IMG/VR virus record: IMGVR_UViG_3300049893_001422
Location: 1-46,102 of that record
DNA length: 46,102 bases
From: a virus
Reading direction: 5' to 3' (one strand)
Shown here: in pieces, positions 24,484 through 33,601 of the stretch
Position numbering within the stretch: position 1 is the stretch's first letter
Layout: each line of letters starts with the position of its first letter
Program-made: the position numbers and the translations under genes
Notes under the pieces: generated by a model
What the model saw: only the letters and a program-made list of their open reading frames with translations
Databases searched by the model: none
Told to the model about the DNA's origin: nothing

Positions 24484-25265
24484 TCTTTTTGAGAGAGCGA
24501 GTGTTCGGAAAGTCGTACTGTTCATTTGAGCCGTTTACCATGATGGCGGTCGGCGCCGGAGTCGGTGCAGCAGGAAACATTTTTTCATCTATCATGGGAT
24601 CGTCTGCGGCGAAGAAGCAGGCTGAAGCGATCAGGTACGCGGCAGATAAGGCCGCGCAAACCGCGCTTGAGGTCGACACTCGGCAGCGATCAGATCTTCA
24701 GCCGTACATGACGCAGGGGGCCGGGGCAGTCGATCTTGTCGGGCAGATTCTCCGTGGAGACAAAAACCTTGACGACGTACTCGGCAAAAGCTCGATTTTT
24801 AAGTGGCAGCAAAGTGAAGGAGAGCGTTCCATCAATCGTCAATTAGCGGCGAGAGGACATTACAATTCAGGTGTCGGGCTTGAAACGCTTGCGCGATTCA
24901 ATACGCAGCTTATGGGTGAAGAGGGCGAGCGATATTGGAGCAAGCTGTTCAATACCGCCACATTAGGGGGGAATGCGGCGGCGCGAGCTGCGACGAATAC
25001 GACGAGTATCGGATCTCAAAGCATCAATTCGATTATGCAGGGGGGCATTGCGGCGGCTCAATCGACGGGCGATCAGTATAGATCGCTTGCTACGCTGGGG
25101 CCGGGTATTGCCGGTCCTGTGGTGGGCGGATTGAATTCGCTGATGCAGTATCAGATGTTCCAGCCGCTGTTAGAGAGCTATCGAAGCGGGAGAGGAACCG
25201 GAACGCGAGGGGCACTGGACATGGATTTCGACGTGAAAGGTTTGGGGGCGTTTAGTAACGATTAG
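24480..25265 (+). CDS. Internal virion / DNA-transfer protein (small)
   Basis: A 261-residue protein with an N-terminal hydrophobic, Gly/Ala-rich segment at about 18-40 (MMAVGAGVGAAGNIFSSIMG), then a long Ala- and Gln-rich helical region (KKQAEAIRYAADKAAQTALE). This opening is typical of podovirus ejection proteins such as T7 gp14 and P22 gp7, which enter the host envelope with the DNA. An SINRQLAARGHYNSGVGLE segment, also common in that family, follows. The start at 24480 overlaps the previous stop (ATGA). It is the first of three consecutive ejection-type genes. Confidence 0.75.
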   Translation: MIFLRERVFGKSYCSFEPFTMMAVGAGVGAAGNIFSSIMGSSAAKKQAEAIRYAADKAAQTALEVDTRQRSDLQPYMTQGAGAVDLVGQILRGDKNLDDVLGKSSIFKWQQSEGERSINRQLAARGHYNSGVGLETLARFNTQLMGEEGERYWSKLFNTATLGGNAAARAATNTTSIGSQSINSIMQGGIAAAQSTGDQYRSLATLGPGIAGPVVGGLNSLMQYQMFQPLLESYRSGRGTGTRGALDMDFDVKGLGAFSND

Positions 25266-25279
25266 GATTGGGGGCGGCA

Positions 25280-27073
25280 ATGGCTGACAGCATTATGGAT
25301 TTCAGCAAAACGATGCAGGTGATGGCGTCGTTCGGGCAATTAGCTGAAGCTCGTCGTCGAAACGACATTGCCGAAGAAGGGTCGATTCTTGAGCTTGGGA
25401 GGCTGAAGGTTGCTCAGGAAAGAAACGCCCTTGATCAAACCAAAGTAAAATTCGATATGACGGCAAAAGCGTTCGATGAAATAGAAAAGCTTTCAAAGCA
25501 TCCGGCCTTTGCGTTGAACCCTGCACGTCAAATTGATCTGCGGTTTGCTCAAGCAAACCTTATTAAGCATGGGTTAAACGTCAACATGCCTATTCCCAGC
25601 AGGGAAGAATTGATCGGATCATACGAACAGTACGGCTCGCTGCTCAAGTCTATCCGTAGCGGAACGGCTGACGAGAGGCGCGATGCACTTGAGCAGATGC
25701 TTGTTGCAGCTCCTGAATTCGGGAAGAAGGTTCTTGACGAATTAAAGACGGCTGGAGAGCTTGACGCGCAAAGCGAGCAGTTAGCCATGAAGCTTGAGTT
25801 AGATAGGGTGAGGCTCAAGCAGATTAACTTGAAATCTGGGCAGCTCAAGCTCCAGCAGGGAATGCTGACGGAACATATAGGGGCGCTTTCTGAAACGCTT
25901 AACATCGGAGAGAAAACTGAATTCGAGAAGAACTATCGTGAAGTATCAATGCTTGAAAAGCCCAACGCTAGGGCCGCGTATTTGAATCTGCACCCTGAAT
26001 TTAAGAAAGCATTTAACGAGGCGATTACGGCACGGCAAACGCAGTCGCTTAACTCGCTTTCTGAACTAAGGGATGTCCTGGCCTCCAAAGAGGACGCAAT
26101 CAAGATCGCACAGGATCGGTACGGTCTGGCCCCTGATGAGCTTGTGGAAGAGACAAAAACTCTGCGAGCGGTTGTGCAAGCGAGAGATTCAGAGAGTAGA
26201 TACTTTCTTGACCCATACGACAAGAACAATCTCCGCGACGTGCAGAAGAATATGCAGGTGCTTCGTACGTTCTACGGTGTCGGAGAGAAGAAAATTGCAG
26301 GGATGGATCAGGAGAAACTGAACTTCATGCAATCGAAGTTCTCAGATCTTCAGAAAGAAAAACTTGCCACAAATTACGCTCAGGAGAAATTCCTTGAGTA
26401 TCTAGAGGGCGGCATGTCCGACAATCAGGCCGGACTCATTGCCATGAAAGATGCGTCGAAGAAATATCCTGGCGTGGCGATAGACTCCAAGGACATGAAA
26501 AATCTGAACAAGGTCGGGAAGCAGGAAATCGGCATTAAGATGGGGCAAGAGGACGTATCGAGAAACATGAAGGCAATCGAGTCGGCTCAGCACGTCATTG
26601 ATTACGCGCATGAATTGAAAGACCGTATCGAGAAGAATCCCTCCATTATCGGGAAGGGAGCGAATTTTGCGACTGCGCTTGCCGGATCGTTGCAGCAACT
26701 ACGGGCTGTTGCCGGAAGCGATCCGGCAGGAACGAAATTCCTGAATACGCAAACTAGAGATGAAGCAGAAGCATTTTACGAAATACTGGTCTATCTTCAG
26801 GCTCGTTCAATGGACCCCAGCGGAGCATTGGACTTAAAGGTTGTTGAACATGCGAGGAAAGTTCTCGGAGACATGAATTCGATTACGACTGGTCCTGCGC
26901 AGATGCTGAATAAATTGTCGACGGTAACGGGCGCGGCAGAGAAAAATATACGATCAGCAAGAAGAAATCTTCAGCTCGGCGTCAAGGCATATATGGAGGA
27001 CGATAACCGCAAAGCTTCGGAATTGACGGCAGAAGAGTTAATGAGGGCGCTAATGAAGGAAGTGGGTAAATGA
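25280..27073 (+). CDS. Internal virion / ejection protein (medium)
   Basis: A 597-residue, almost entirely helical protein rich in Glu, Lys, Gln and Leu, with several coiled-coil stretches (LDRVRLKQINLKSGQLKLQQ, VQKNMQVLRTFYGVGEKK-like). No signal peptide and no membrane segment. Size, helicity and place between the small and large ejection proteins suit the middle component of a podovirus DNA-ejection apparatus. The ATG at 25280 is preferred over the upstream TTG at 25268 because GGGGGCGG lies close upstream. The stop overlaps the next start by four bases. Confidence 0.65.
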   Translation: MADSIMDFSKTMQVMASFGQLAEARRRNDIAEEGSILELGRLKVAQERNALDQTKVKFDMTAKAFDEIEKLSKHPAFALNPARQIDLRFAQANLIKHGLNVNMPIPSREELIGSYEQYGSLLKSIRSGTADERRDALEQMLVAAPEFGKKVLDELKTAGELDAQSEQLAMKLELDRVRLKQINLKSGQLKLQQGMLTEHIGALSETLNIGEKTEFEKNYREVSMLEKPNARAAYLNLHPEFKKAFNEAITARQTQSLNSLSELRDVLASKEDAIKIAQDRYGLAPDELVEETKTLRAVVQARDSESRYFLDPYDKNNLRDVQKNMQVLRTFYGVGEKKIAGMDQEKLNFMQSKFSDLQKEKLATNYAQEKFLEYLEGGMSDNQAGLIAMKDASKKYPGVAIDSKDMKNLNKVGKQEIGIKMGQEDVSRNMKAIESAQHVIDYAHELKDRIEKNPSIIGKGANFATALAGSLQQLRAVAGSDPAGTKFLNTQTRDEAEAFYEILVYLQARSMDPSGALDLKVVEHARKVLGDMNSITTGPAQMLNKLSTVTGAAEKNIRSARRNLQLGVKAYMEDDNRKASELTAEELMRALMKEVGK

Positions 27074-30000
27074 CGATCTCTCGACAGGACGCCGTTAATG
27101 AATTAGAGCGGAGAGCGAAGGAAGGGCAACTTTCTGAGCGCGGGATGGAATTGTGGCAGGAAGTGAAGCGCCGACAATCGTTGCAGCCGACAGAGGATAC
27201 GTCAATTTCCAATGCGCGGCCTACGCCACAGGACGACAGTATCTTTAGACCTGTGGGCATTGCGGCGACTGGATTCAATAAGGGGCTCGGATCGTGGGTC
27301 GACATGCTCAATGAGGGGCTGAAAGCGATCGGATTACCCATGAACGACGAGCCGTTTATGGGTACGGCATTTGTGGACAAGTATTTCGGCGGTGCAGCAC
27401 TTAAGCCACAGAATACGTTTGAGGCGGTATTGGCTAGGGCAGGATTTGAAGTTGGAGCAAACGCGCCGTTACTTGCAGCGTCAACGACGGTTCAAGCGGC
27501 GGCGAAGGCCAAGCAGATCGCCGGATCAGCTCCATTACTGACAGCTCCAGAAACGGCTCGCGGCATGGTGAGTCTTGAGTCGATCAAGAATCTGCCTTCT
27601 GCCATTGCCCAGGAGCTTGCCAGCATTTCCCCGTCAAAACTTGCTGCGCTGGAATCGTCTTTGGCTGCTGGAGCAGGCGCCGGAGCGGAAATTGTGCGTG
27701 AAGTGTTTCCTGAAGGTGGAAAGATGGCTGAATTTGTCGGGGAGTTACTAGGGTCGTTTACTCCGTCTTTTGTATTGGGGCTGACAAGGAAAAGCATTGA
27801 GCTTGTGCATGGTGTGAGTCGATCGCTTCTAGGATTTGAGACTGAATCTGAAACCCGTAAGCGGCTTAGCGAAAAACTGAAACCGGCAGCAACGGAATCG
27901 CAGATCCGAGAGGGGATCGAACGCGCAGAGAGGCTTGAGGCAGAAATTCCAGGCGTCAAGCTCTCTGCAGGTGAGGCGACCAAGGGTGGCGTGGTGTCTG
28001 ATGTGCAGGGCGCATTTGAGCGAACAAGCGTTCCTGCAAGAGCCAAGGCCAGAGAGCAACGAGGCCAGAACATTGAAGCGGTGCGAAACTACTTCAATGC
28101 TACGGCCCCGGAAGGCAACACAACGCGATACGCTGAAGCGCTAGAGAAAGAGCGCCAGCAGAACCTGGACCTGTTGGAAATCGGCGTAGCAAGGACTCAA
28201 GCGCGTGTAGATGCGGTACGTGGAGACATTTCAAAGCGTTCCGCGAATCTATTGAACAATATGGAAGCTCGGATGTTTGCCGCAGATCAACGGATCGAAC
28301 AGCGGTTGCGTGTGATAGGCCCACAGCTCAGCAACGCGCAACGCGGAGAGGTCATTCGGTCGGCCTACAAAGATGAATTGGCAAAGTTCAGAGAACAGTA
28401 CAAGACGGAGTATCAAGAATTAGACAATCTTGGCGTGGCAGAGTTACCTGTCAGCGGCACTCTTTCAAAGCTTGCCGACATTAAGGCGCAATTTCCAGAG
28501 CAGTTCCAGATTATATCAAAACTTAATCCACGCGCAGGCAGGGTGCTGGAAAATCTTGGGAGAGATTGGGAGTTTTCGCAGCGGCTGGAGAAGGCCGCTG
28601 ATGATCTCTCGATTGTAGGGCCTAGCCTCGACCAGCGAGGCGGTTTTACTGTCACGCAAGAGGAATTAGGACGTGGATCAACAAAGTCAACGATAGGCGT
28701 TAAATCCGCCTATCCGAATTGGTACAAGTCTCTGGCTAACGAAAAAGTAGCGGGAACGGACAATGTTCTAGATCGTGAAACGATAGAGAATGCGATAGAC
28801 ACACTGAGAAACGGGACGCCTCATGGACTCCATCAAAAAACGCTCGACCATGTAGCTGCGGCGATAAAATCGGATTCAGAATTTAGAAATACTCCGTACT
28901 ATCATCCGGCGATGAGCGATCTAAGAGGAACCCCTTCTACCGACTTTAGGGTTCTGAGGCAGGTGCGGTCAGACATTCTTGCCCTTTCGCGTCAGGCTAG
29001 GGCCTCTAACCAGGGAGTGCAAGGGTACGTACTGAACGAAATCGCGTATGCGATAGATCAGGACATAGACAATCTGTTGCCTGGGGCGAGTCCGTTTGCC
29101 GATCACTTCCCAGATCATGCTCTCCGTTATCGAGATGTTTCACAGGGGTATCGGCAAGGAAAAGAAGTTTTGCTGATGGGAACGGCGAACAAGCTACGGC
29201 AGGTCAATAAGTACGGAGATCCCACTGTGGACGATGATTCAATCGCCGGACTCTTCTGGAAGAACGAAACTACCGTAGAGCATTTCCAGAAAGCGTTTCA
29301 GCATAGAGATGAAGCGAAGGCCGCATTGCGTGATTATGCTCTGGATAGGTTCATGCACTCAACGACGTATCGTACTCCTGACGGGAGATTGTCGGTCGAT
29401 ACGGCTGCGGCAGAAGAATGGATGAAGCAACACGCAGATAAACTAAAGATGTTTCCTGATTTGGAAAAAGTGTTTAAGGACACATCTAAAATTCAGGAAG
29501 AGGCTGATGTTTTGCGTACACAGGTCGAAGAATTTAGGCGAGGCAAGGCCGGAGAAGAGAGGCTAAGAAGGAGACTTGAAGCTGAACGCAAGCCTGGAGA
29601 TTTCACAGACAGGGATATTGCCGCTGAGGAATCAAAGGTCAGGCTGGCTCAAGACCTTTTAGATCGAACGAAACTCGACTGGCAAGCATCGAAGGCAAGT
29701 CTATTCTTAAAAGAGAAGGCTAGTGTGGCTGGCTATAGAATTGCGACAGCGACAGATCCTCTTGCGGAGTACGAAAAAGCAAGGGCATTAGTCAAGAATG
29801 ATCCTGATGCGGTCGCAGGGTTGAATAAGGCGATTTGGGAAGGCTTGACGGAAAAGCTGCAGCCGAAAATTATCAGCATGACAGGAGAAACGAATGTCGG
29901 TGTATTCCACAGGGAGTTACAGCGATGGATCGCCGGACATGGCAAAATCATGGAAAAGGTGCTTGGTACGGAAGGATTCAAACGTATCGAACACGTTTCT

Positions 30001-30369
30001 GACGCGCTTGAGGCGATTGCCAGGGGAGGAAAGGATAGATCTGATACAGCGATCAATTTGCAGGTCGGCTCAGCGTTGATATCGACGTGGATTTCAAGAG
30101 CGTTTGCAGTCGTCAGCGGAAGAGTCGGCCATGTGTTCGGTGTCACTGAACGTGCCGCGACATACCTCACTAAGACATTTGAACGTATGACGGCAAAGCA
30201 GCAGGAAGATATTCTGCTCGAATCGTTCTTTGACCCGAAGGTATATCAGACGCTGGTATATGCCGGGCAATACGGTCCTGACAATCAACTCGTTAAGCAT
30301 CAGCTCCGGTTGCATCTACTGAACCTTAGCGAGCAGAATTCGGAAGCACTCAATAAGGATAATCCATGA
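27070..30369 (+). CDS. Large internal virion / ejection protein
   Basis: A 1099-residue protein, last of the three ejection-type genes. An N-terminal region (1-60) with RRAKEGQLSERGMELWQEVK is followed by a hydrophobic Ala/Gly-rich zone at about 110-250 (APLLAASTTVQAAAKAKQIAG, ALESSLAAGAGAGAEIV). The rest consists of very long helical stretches with coiled-coil character (RLRRRLEAERKPGDFTDRD). This is the plan of large ejected proteins that extend the tail across the envelope during infection. No lytic-transglycosylase motif was recognised, so peptidoglycan cutting on entry must rely on another protein or another fold. Coupled by overlaps on both sides. Confidence 0.7.
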   Translation: MTISRQDAVNELERRAKEGQLSERGMELWQEVKRRQSLQPTEDTSISNARPTPQDDSIFRPVGIAATGFNKGLGSWVDMLNEGLKAIGLPMNDEPFMGTAFVDKYFGGAALKPQNTFEAVLARAGFEVGANAPLLAASTTVQAAAKAKQIAGSAPLLTAPETARGMVSLESIKNLPSAIAQELASISPSKLAALESSLAAGAGAGAEIVREVFPEGGKMAEFVGELLGSFTPSFVLGLTRKSIELVHGVSRSLLGFETESETRKRLSEKLKPAATESQIREGIERAERLEAEIPGVKLSAGEATKGGVVSDVQGAFERTSVPARAKAREQRGQNIEAVRNYFNATAPEGNTTRYAEALEKERQQNLDLLEIGVARTQARVDAVRGDISKRSANLLNNMEARMFAADQRIEQRLRVIGPQLSNAQRGEVIRSAYKDELAKFREQYKTEYQELDNLGVAELPVSGTLSKLADIKAQFPEQFQIISKLNPRAGRVLENLGRDWEFSQRLEKAADDLSIVGPSLDQRGGFTVTQEELGRGSTKSTIGVKSAYPNWYKSLANEKVAGTDNVLDRETIENAIDTLRNGTPHGLHQKTLDHVAAAIKSDSEFRNTPYYHPAMSDLRGTPSTDFRVLRQVRSDILALSRQARASNQGVQGYVLNEIAYAIDQDIDNLLPGASPFADHFPDHALRYRDVSQGYRQGKEVLLMGTANKLRQVNKYGDPTVDDDSIAGLFWKNETTVEHFQKAFQHRDEAKAALRDYALDRFMHSTTYRTPDGRLSVDTAAAEEWMKQHADKLKMFPDLEKVFKDTSKIQEEADVLRTQVEEFRRGKAGEERLRRRLEAERKPGDFTDRDIAAEESKVRLAQDLLDRTKLDWQASKASLFLKEKASVAGYRIATATDPLAEYEKARALVKNDPDAVAGLNKAIWEGLTEKLQPKIISMTGETNVGVFHRELQRWIAGHGKIMEKVLGTEGFKRIEHVSDALEAIARGGKDRSDTAINLQVGSALISTWISRAFAVVSGRVGHVFGVTERAATYLTKTFERMTAKQQEDILLESFFDPKVYQTLVYAGQYGPDNQLVKHQLRLHLLNLSEQNSEALNKDNP

Positions 30370-31739
30370 GCGTTCTTCAGCGAGGGCAATTAGGACCGTT
30401 CTTTTATCTTGGCGTGATCCAAGGCGGGGCAAAACTATGGCATTACGAGCCAGGAACGGCGAGCGATAAAAACCTCTGGCAAGATCGGGCAGCCACAAGC
30501 ACCTTACCGCAGCCTCTCGTAGCCGACGCAAACGGCATGTTTAATTTCTTCGCTGACGGGCTCTACAAGTTTGTCATTTGCCGCAATGATAGTTCAGGGC
30601 CATCGGATAAAGTTTTGTACACGCTGGACGACTGGCAGTTTGTCGACCCCACAGATACATTGTTCGCTGAAGGCGTCCCGCTGCCAACTTCTCATACCGT
30701 TGCTATCGGTCCTGAAATCATCGCGCATTGGACGGGATCGACGACCGTACACTTCCTGACAGGGGATATTCCGTTTCATTGGGCAATCGCTGACGGCAAC
30801 TTTACGTTAGTCGCCTCCAACTTACTACTGCTCCCTGCCGGAGAGAATGTATCAGTAGAATCGGGAGATGTTCTGTTCTGGCTGAATGACGGGGCAGGCG
30901 TGTGGCGACTAGGATCTCACTTTAAACGTGCCGGATCTGTTGTTGCCGTGTCGGACGGACGGACGAACACGGTCGCTGTTGCACAGGTCTTACGCGCAAC
31001 GACTACCAATACTCCAGCGGCAGGAATCGGAACGGGTCTTGATTTTGAGGCTGAATCCGCAGATGAGTCACCCTCTCCGTTTGGACGGATAGAGTTTGCT
31101 GCCTCTGATGTTACGACGGGGAGCGAAGATACCTACCTGCAAGTATTGGCTAGGGTGGCTGGAGCTGCACTAACGGCGATCTATCGTTTTGTGGCAACCG
31201 GCGCAAACAAGGCGATCTTTACTCACGCCAACTCGGCAGACCGTACCTATACGTTGCCGAACGCCAGTGATACCCTGGTCGGGCGTGATACGACGGATAC
31301 GCTGACCAATAAAACACTGACGAATCCGACCCTCAATGCGGCATCGGTCGGGACAGTCGGCGGTGCCTCCCCTGGAGCTAATATCTTGTATCGTGATAGT
31401 CTCATTAAGGGCTTCGCGGTCTTTCAAGTCGATGGGACATTGGATTTGGGGTTTAACGTGAGCAGCATCACCGATAACGGAGCCGGAGACTGGACGGTTA
31501 ACTGGGCCACGGCCTTCAGTACCGCTAACTATGTGGCGTGTGTGACCCTCGAAGGGGAATGGCACGCGAATTCGTATGATACGAATAACGATGCCGGGGA
31601 ATCCCTGACAATCAAAAGCAAGACGGCCTCAGCCCTGCGAATTAACAATGCGGCCTATGAATCAACGGGGCCATCCCGCACCTTGGCTGACCCGGCCAGC
31701 GGGTGCCGGATTCACGTCATTGCGATAGGACTCCAGTAA
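30366..31739 (+). CDS. Tail fibre / receptor-binding protein
   Basis: A 457-residue protein. Residues 1-100 form an N-terminal adaptor domain (RGQLGPFFYLGVIQGGAKLWHYE, QPLVADANGMFNFFADGLYKFV) shared with the next gene. Between about residues 190 and 340 comes a fibre-like region containing the classic shaft motif DTTDTLTNKTLTNPTL. The C-terminal 110 residues (FAVFQVDGTLDLGFNVSSIT, NYVACVTLEGEWHANSYD) look like a receptor-binding knob. It probably attaches to the tail hub and decides host range. The start overlaps the preceding stop. Confidence 0.75.
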   Translation: MSVLQRGQLGPFFYLGVIQGGAKLWHYEPGTASDKNLWQDRAATSTLPQPLVADANGMFNFFADGLYKFVICRNDSSGPSDKVLYTLDDWQFVDPTDTLFAEGVPLPTSHTVAIGPEIIAHWTGSTTVHFLTGDIPFHWAIADGNFTLVASNLLLLPAGENVSVESGDVLFWLNDGAGVWRLGSHFKRAGSVVAVSDGRTNTVAVAQVLRATTTNTPAAGIGTGLDFEAESADESPSPFGRIEFAASDVTTGSEDTYLQVLARVAGAALTAIYRFVATGANKAIFTHANSADRTYTLPNASDTLVGRDTTDTLTNKTLTNPTLNAASVGTVGGASPGANILYRDSLIKGFAVFQVDGTLDLGFNVSSITDNGAGDWTVNWATAFSTANYVACVTLEGEWHANSYDTNNDAGESLTIKSKTASALRINNAAYESTGPSRTLADPASGCRIHVIAIGLQ

Positions 31740-31742
31740 GAC

Positions 31743-32279
31743 ATGGGATCAACAGCGCAATTTCAGTCATTTGGTCCGTTTTTTCGCAACGGCGTCATAG
31801 TTACGGCTCCACGCCTCTTCCATTATGAGGCCGGGACATCGAACGCGAAAGACGCATTTCTCGACAGACACAAATTATCCACGGCGCCACAGCCTATCGT
31901 TGGCGATGCGAACGGCATTGTTTCTGGGCATTTCGACGGAGTGTATAAGATCGTTTTGACGCTGGCAGATGGAATCACGGTTATTTATATACGCGACAAT
32001 TTCTCCATTAGCGAATCGCCTCTTGTACTGGAAGGAACGCTTCAGTGGAATCCTGGCAATCTCGTCGACGGAGCAGGGGTCACTTCATTAGACATTCCAA
32101 TAACAGGGCTTGGATTCGGAGATTTCGTGATGGTCGCAGCCCCGTATGATCTGCAAGGGGTAATTGCAACAGCTTACGTTGCGGCCTCTGGAATCGCGCA
32201 CATACGCCTACAAAACGAGAGCGGAGTAGCTGTAGATTTGGCTGACGGGCAATGGTCGATTCGAGCATTTAAGGCTTAA
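31743..32279 (+). CDS. Short tail-fibre paralogue
   Basis: A 178-residue protein. Its first 95 residues (FQSFGPFFRNGVIVTAPRLFHYE, QPIVGDANGIVSGHFDGVYK) are clearly paralogous to the N-terminus of the previous gene. Instead of a fibre shaft it carries one compact beta domain (LQWNPGNLVDGAG, ITGLGFGDFVMVAAPYDLQG, IRLQNESGVAVDLADGQW), a common phage tail C-terminal domain. The two proteins may share an attachment site on the tail hub and give two kinds of tip. The stop overlaps the end of the convergent lipoprotein gene by four bases. Confidence 0.7.
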   Translation: MGSTAQFQSFGPFFRNGVIVTAPRLFHYEAGTSNAKDAFLDRHKLSTAPQPIVGDANGIVSGHFDGVYKIVLTLADGITVIYIRDNFSISESPLVLEGTLQWNPGNLVDGAGVTSLDIPITGLGFGDFVMVAAPYDLQGVIATAYVAASGIAHIRLQNESGVAVDLADGQWSIRAFKA

Positions 32280-32632
32280 TAGCATGAATAGTTTGCGACA
32301 TTTTCTCCCATGTACGCTGAGCAGAACGTCGGTCTGTATGGAATCGACTGTTGTGGCCGAAGAAGATAATTCGGCTGATTCGACAGACTCATAATCGCCA
32401 TCGTTCGCAGCATTATTTCATCTGCCGATTCTTTTCTATCCTGAACATCGTTAGCTCGCTGTTTGTTCTCATACGCGGCCAGAAACATCAATTCACTTGT
32501 TCCTAGCGTGAGCGGAAACAGGACGGCCCTTCCTGCAAACTCAGCTACATTCCCCATTGCCGTATCCTGGCTGAGCGGGGCGCATCCTGTGAATGACAGA
32601 ATAAGCAAAAGGCAAATGAGATTGGTACGCAT
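32276..32632 (-). CDS. Lipoprotein overlapping the integrase gene
   Basis: A 118-residue protein starting MRTNLICLLLILSFTGC, a clear lipoprotein signal (lipobox FTGC, Cys17), followed by APLSQDTAMGN. The mature part has a hydrophobic patch (AVLFPLTLGTSELMFLAAYENK) and three further Cys. The start (CAT at 32630-32632) lies inside the 3' end of the integrase gene, 92 bases before its stop, in another frame, and is preceded by AAAGGAGGATAGC. It is therefore probably co-expressed with the integrase, which is the pattern of lysogenic-conversion or exclusion lipoproteins. Function is not determined by sequence. Confidence 0.65.
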   Translation of the reverse strand: MRTNLICLLLILSFTGCAPLSQDTAMGNVAEFAGRAVLFPLTLGTSELMFLAAYENKQRANDVQDRKESADEIMLRTMAIMSLSNQPNYLLRPQQSIPYRPTFCSAYMGENVANYSCY

Positions 32633-33506
32633 GGCTATCCTCCTTTGTCCCGCAGATCCAGTCGGCATACGCTTGGACAATCCCTGCTAGATATTCATAG
32701 TTCAACCGCGTATAGATTGCGACCGGCCTGCCATCGTAGTGATTCAGAATCGCTTTTGCAGTTAAGTCGTCTGCCTTTACCTGTGAATACAGATAGCTCG
32801 ATAAGGTTCTCCTGAAGTCGAGTAATTGCACGTCTTGGCAATCAAGTGCTTGGCGAAAAGCGTTCCACTGTTTCCTGACAGACTTTGTTTGTATCGGTCT
32901 GTCTCCGTATCCCATAAAGAAGTATTTACCCTCGTTCGGCATGGCTCGCAACAGCCACGCGGCCTGAGAAGGAATATGCGTTTGCTGCGGTCTGCCGTTT
33001 TTCGTAACGCGCTTTATCCATTTTCCGTTAGCCAGGTCAACATCTTCTCGGCGCATGTTGCACAATTCAGTGATGCGGCACGGCACGATCAAGCGGCAGA
33101 GGAAGAACGTGCGATACTTCAACGGAAGCGATTCGATACCTGTCAACAATCGTGAAATTTCCGCATGAGTAAGAATCCGTTCCCTGGAGAGCATGGCGGG
33201 AGATTCGATCCCTTCAGCCGGATTTATTCCATCATAAAGGACAGATGTTGCCCCCGGCATAATTTCGTTTTTTGCCCACGTATAGGCTTGCGAAACGAGT
33301 CCAATGCCTTTCGCGCATTGTGATGGAGTCTTTATTGTGGAGGCTCTGAATTGCAACAGATGAATGCGGGTTACGCAATCAGCGGGTAGCGAAGCAAAAT
33401 CGGCCTTTTCAAAGTAGCAACGGTACACGCTAGCATATCGCTTGGCTGACGGTCGAGATTGAAGTGAGTCGATGTACCGCGTGATAATCTCTCTGAACGT
33501 AACCAT
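32541..33506 (-). CDS. int: Tyrosine recombinase / integrase
   Basis: A 321-residue protein with an N-terminal core-binding-like half (TFREIITRYIDSLQSRPSAKRY) and a C-terminal catalytic half. Catalytic residues seen are Arg144 (VPCRITELCNMRRED), Arg232 (LLDFRRTLSSYL) and the nucleophile Tyr265 (VAIYTRLNYEYL), with LNHYDGRP as the motif before it. Oddity: the His of the usual HxxR motif is Leu here (residue 229), which is rare and may lower activity. It should integrate the genome at a host attachment site. The start at 33506 is the first ATG after the leftward promoter. No attachment site was recognised nearby. Confidence 0.85.
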   Translation of the reverse strand: MVTFREIITRYIDSLQSRPSAKRYASVYRCYFEKADFASLPADCVTRIHLLQFRASTIKTPSQCAKGIGLVSQAYTWAKNEIMPGATSVLYDGINPAEGIESPAMLSRERILTHAEISRLLTGIESLPLKYRTFFLCRLIVPCRITELCNMRREDVDLANGKWIKRVTKNGRPQQTHIPSQAAWLLRAMPNEGKYFFMGYGDRPIQTKSVRKQWNAFRQALDCQDVQLLDFRRTLSSYLYSQVKADDLTAKAILNHYDGRPVAIYTRLNYEYLAGIVQAYADWICGTKEDSHAYQSHLPFAYSVIHRMRPAQPGYGNGECS

Positions 33507-33510
33507 GAAG

Positions 33511-33588
33511 GTATTGTAAAGGTACAATACTTTCATTGTCAACGCTATTGACAAGTGCAATTCGGTTCTATATCCTAGCGCTTGTCAA
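33511..33588. promoter_or_regulatory. Divergent promoters and operators between int and the early right arm
   Basis: Leftward: TTGACA (complement of 33537-33542), 18-base spacer, TACAAT (complement of 33513-33518). Rightward: TTGACA (33548-33553), 17-base spacer, TATCCT (33571-33576). A perfect 8-bp inverted repeat, GTATTGTA-AAGG-TACAATAC (33511-33530), covers the leftward -10. A second, TTGTCAA-CGCTA-TTGACAA (33536-33554), joins both -35 boxes, and TTGTCAA recurs at 33582-33588. The arrangement looks like a switch in which one repressor could control both directions. Confidence 0.65.
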
Positions 33589-33601
33589 ACGCGGAGGGTC
33601 C

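Noticed and set aside
27492-28073. Long antisense frames such as 27492-28073, 3984-4559 and 22774-23466
   Set aside because: They are opposite well-supported genes, are biased toward the composition of reverse-complement codons and lack leaders.
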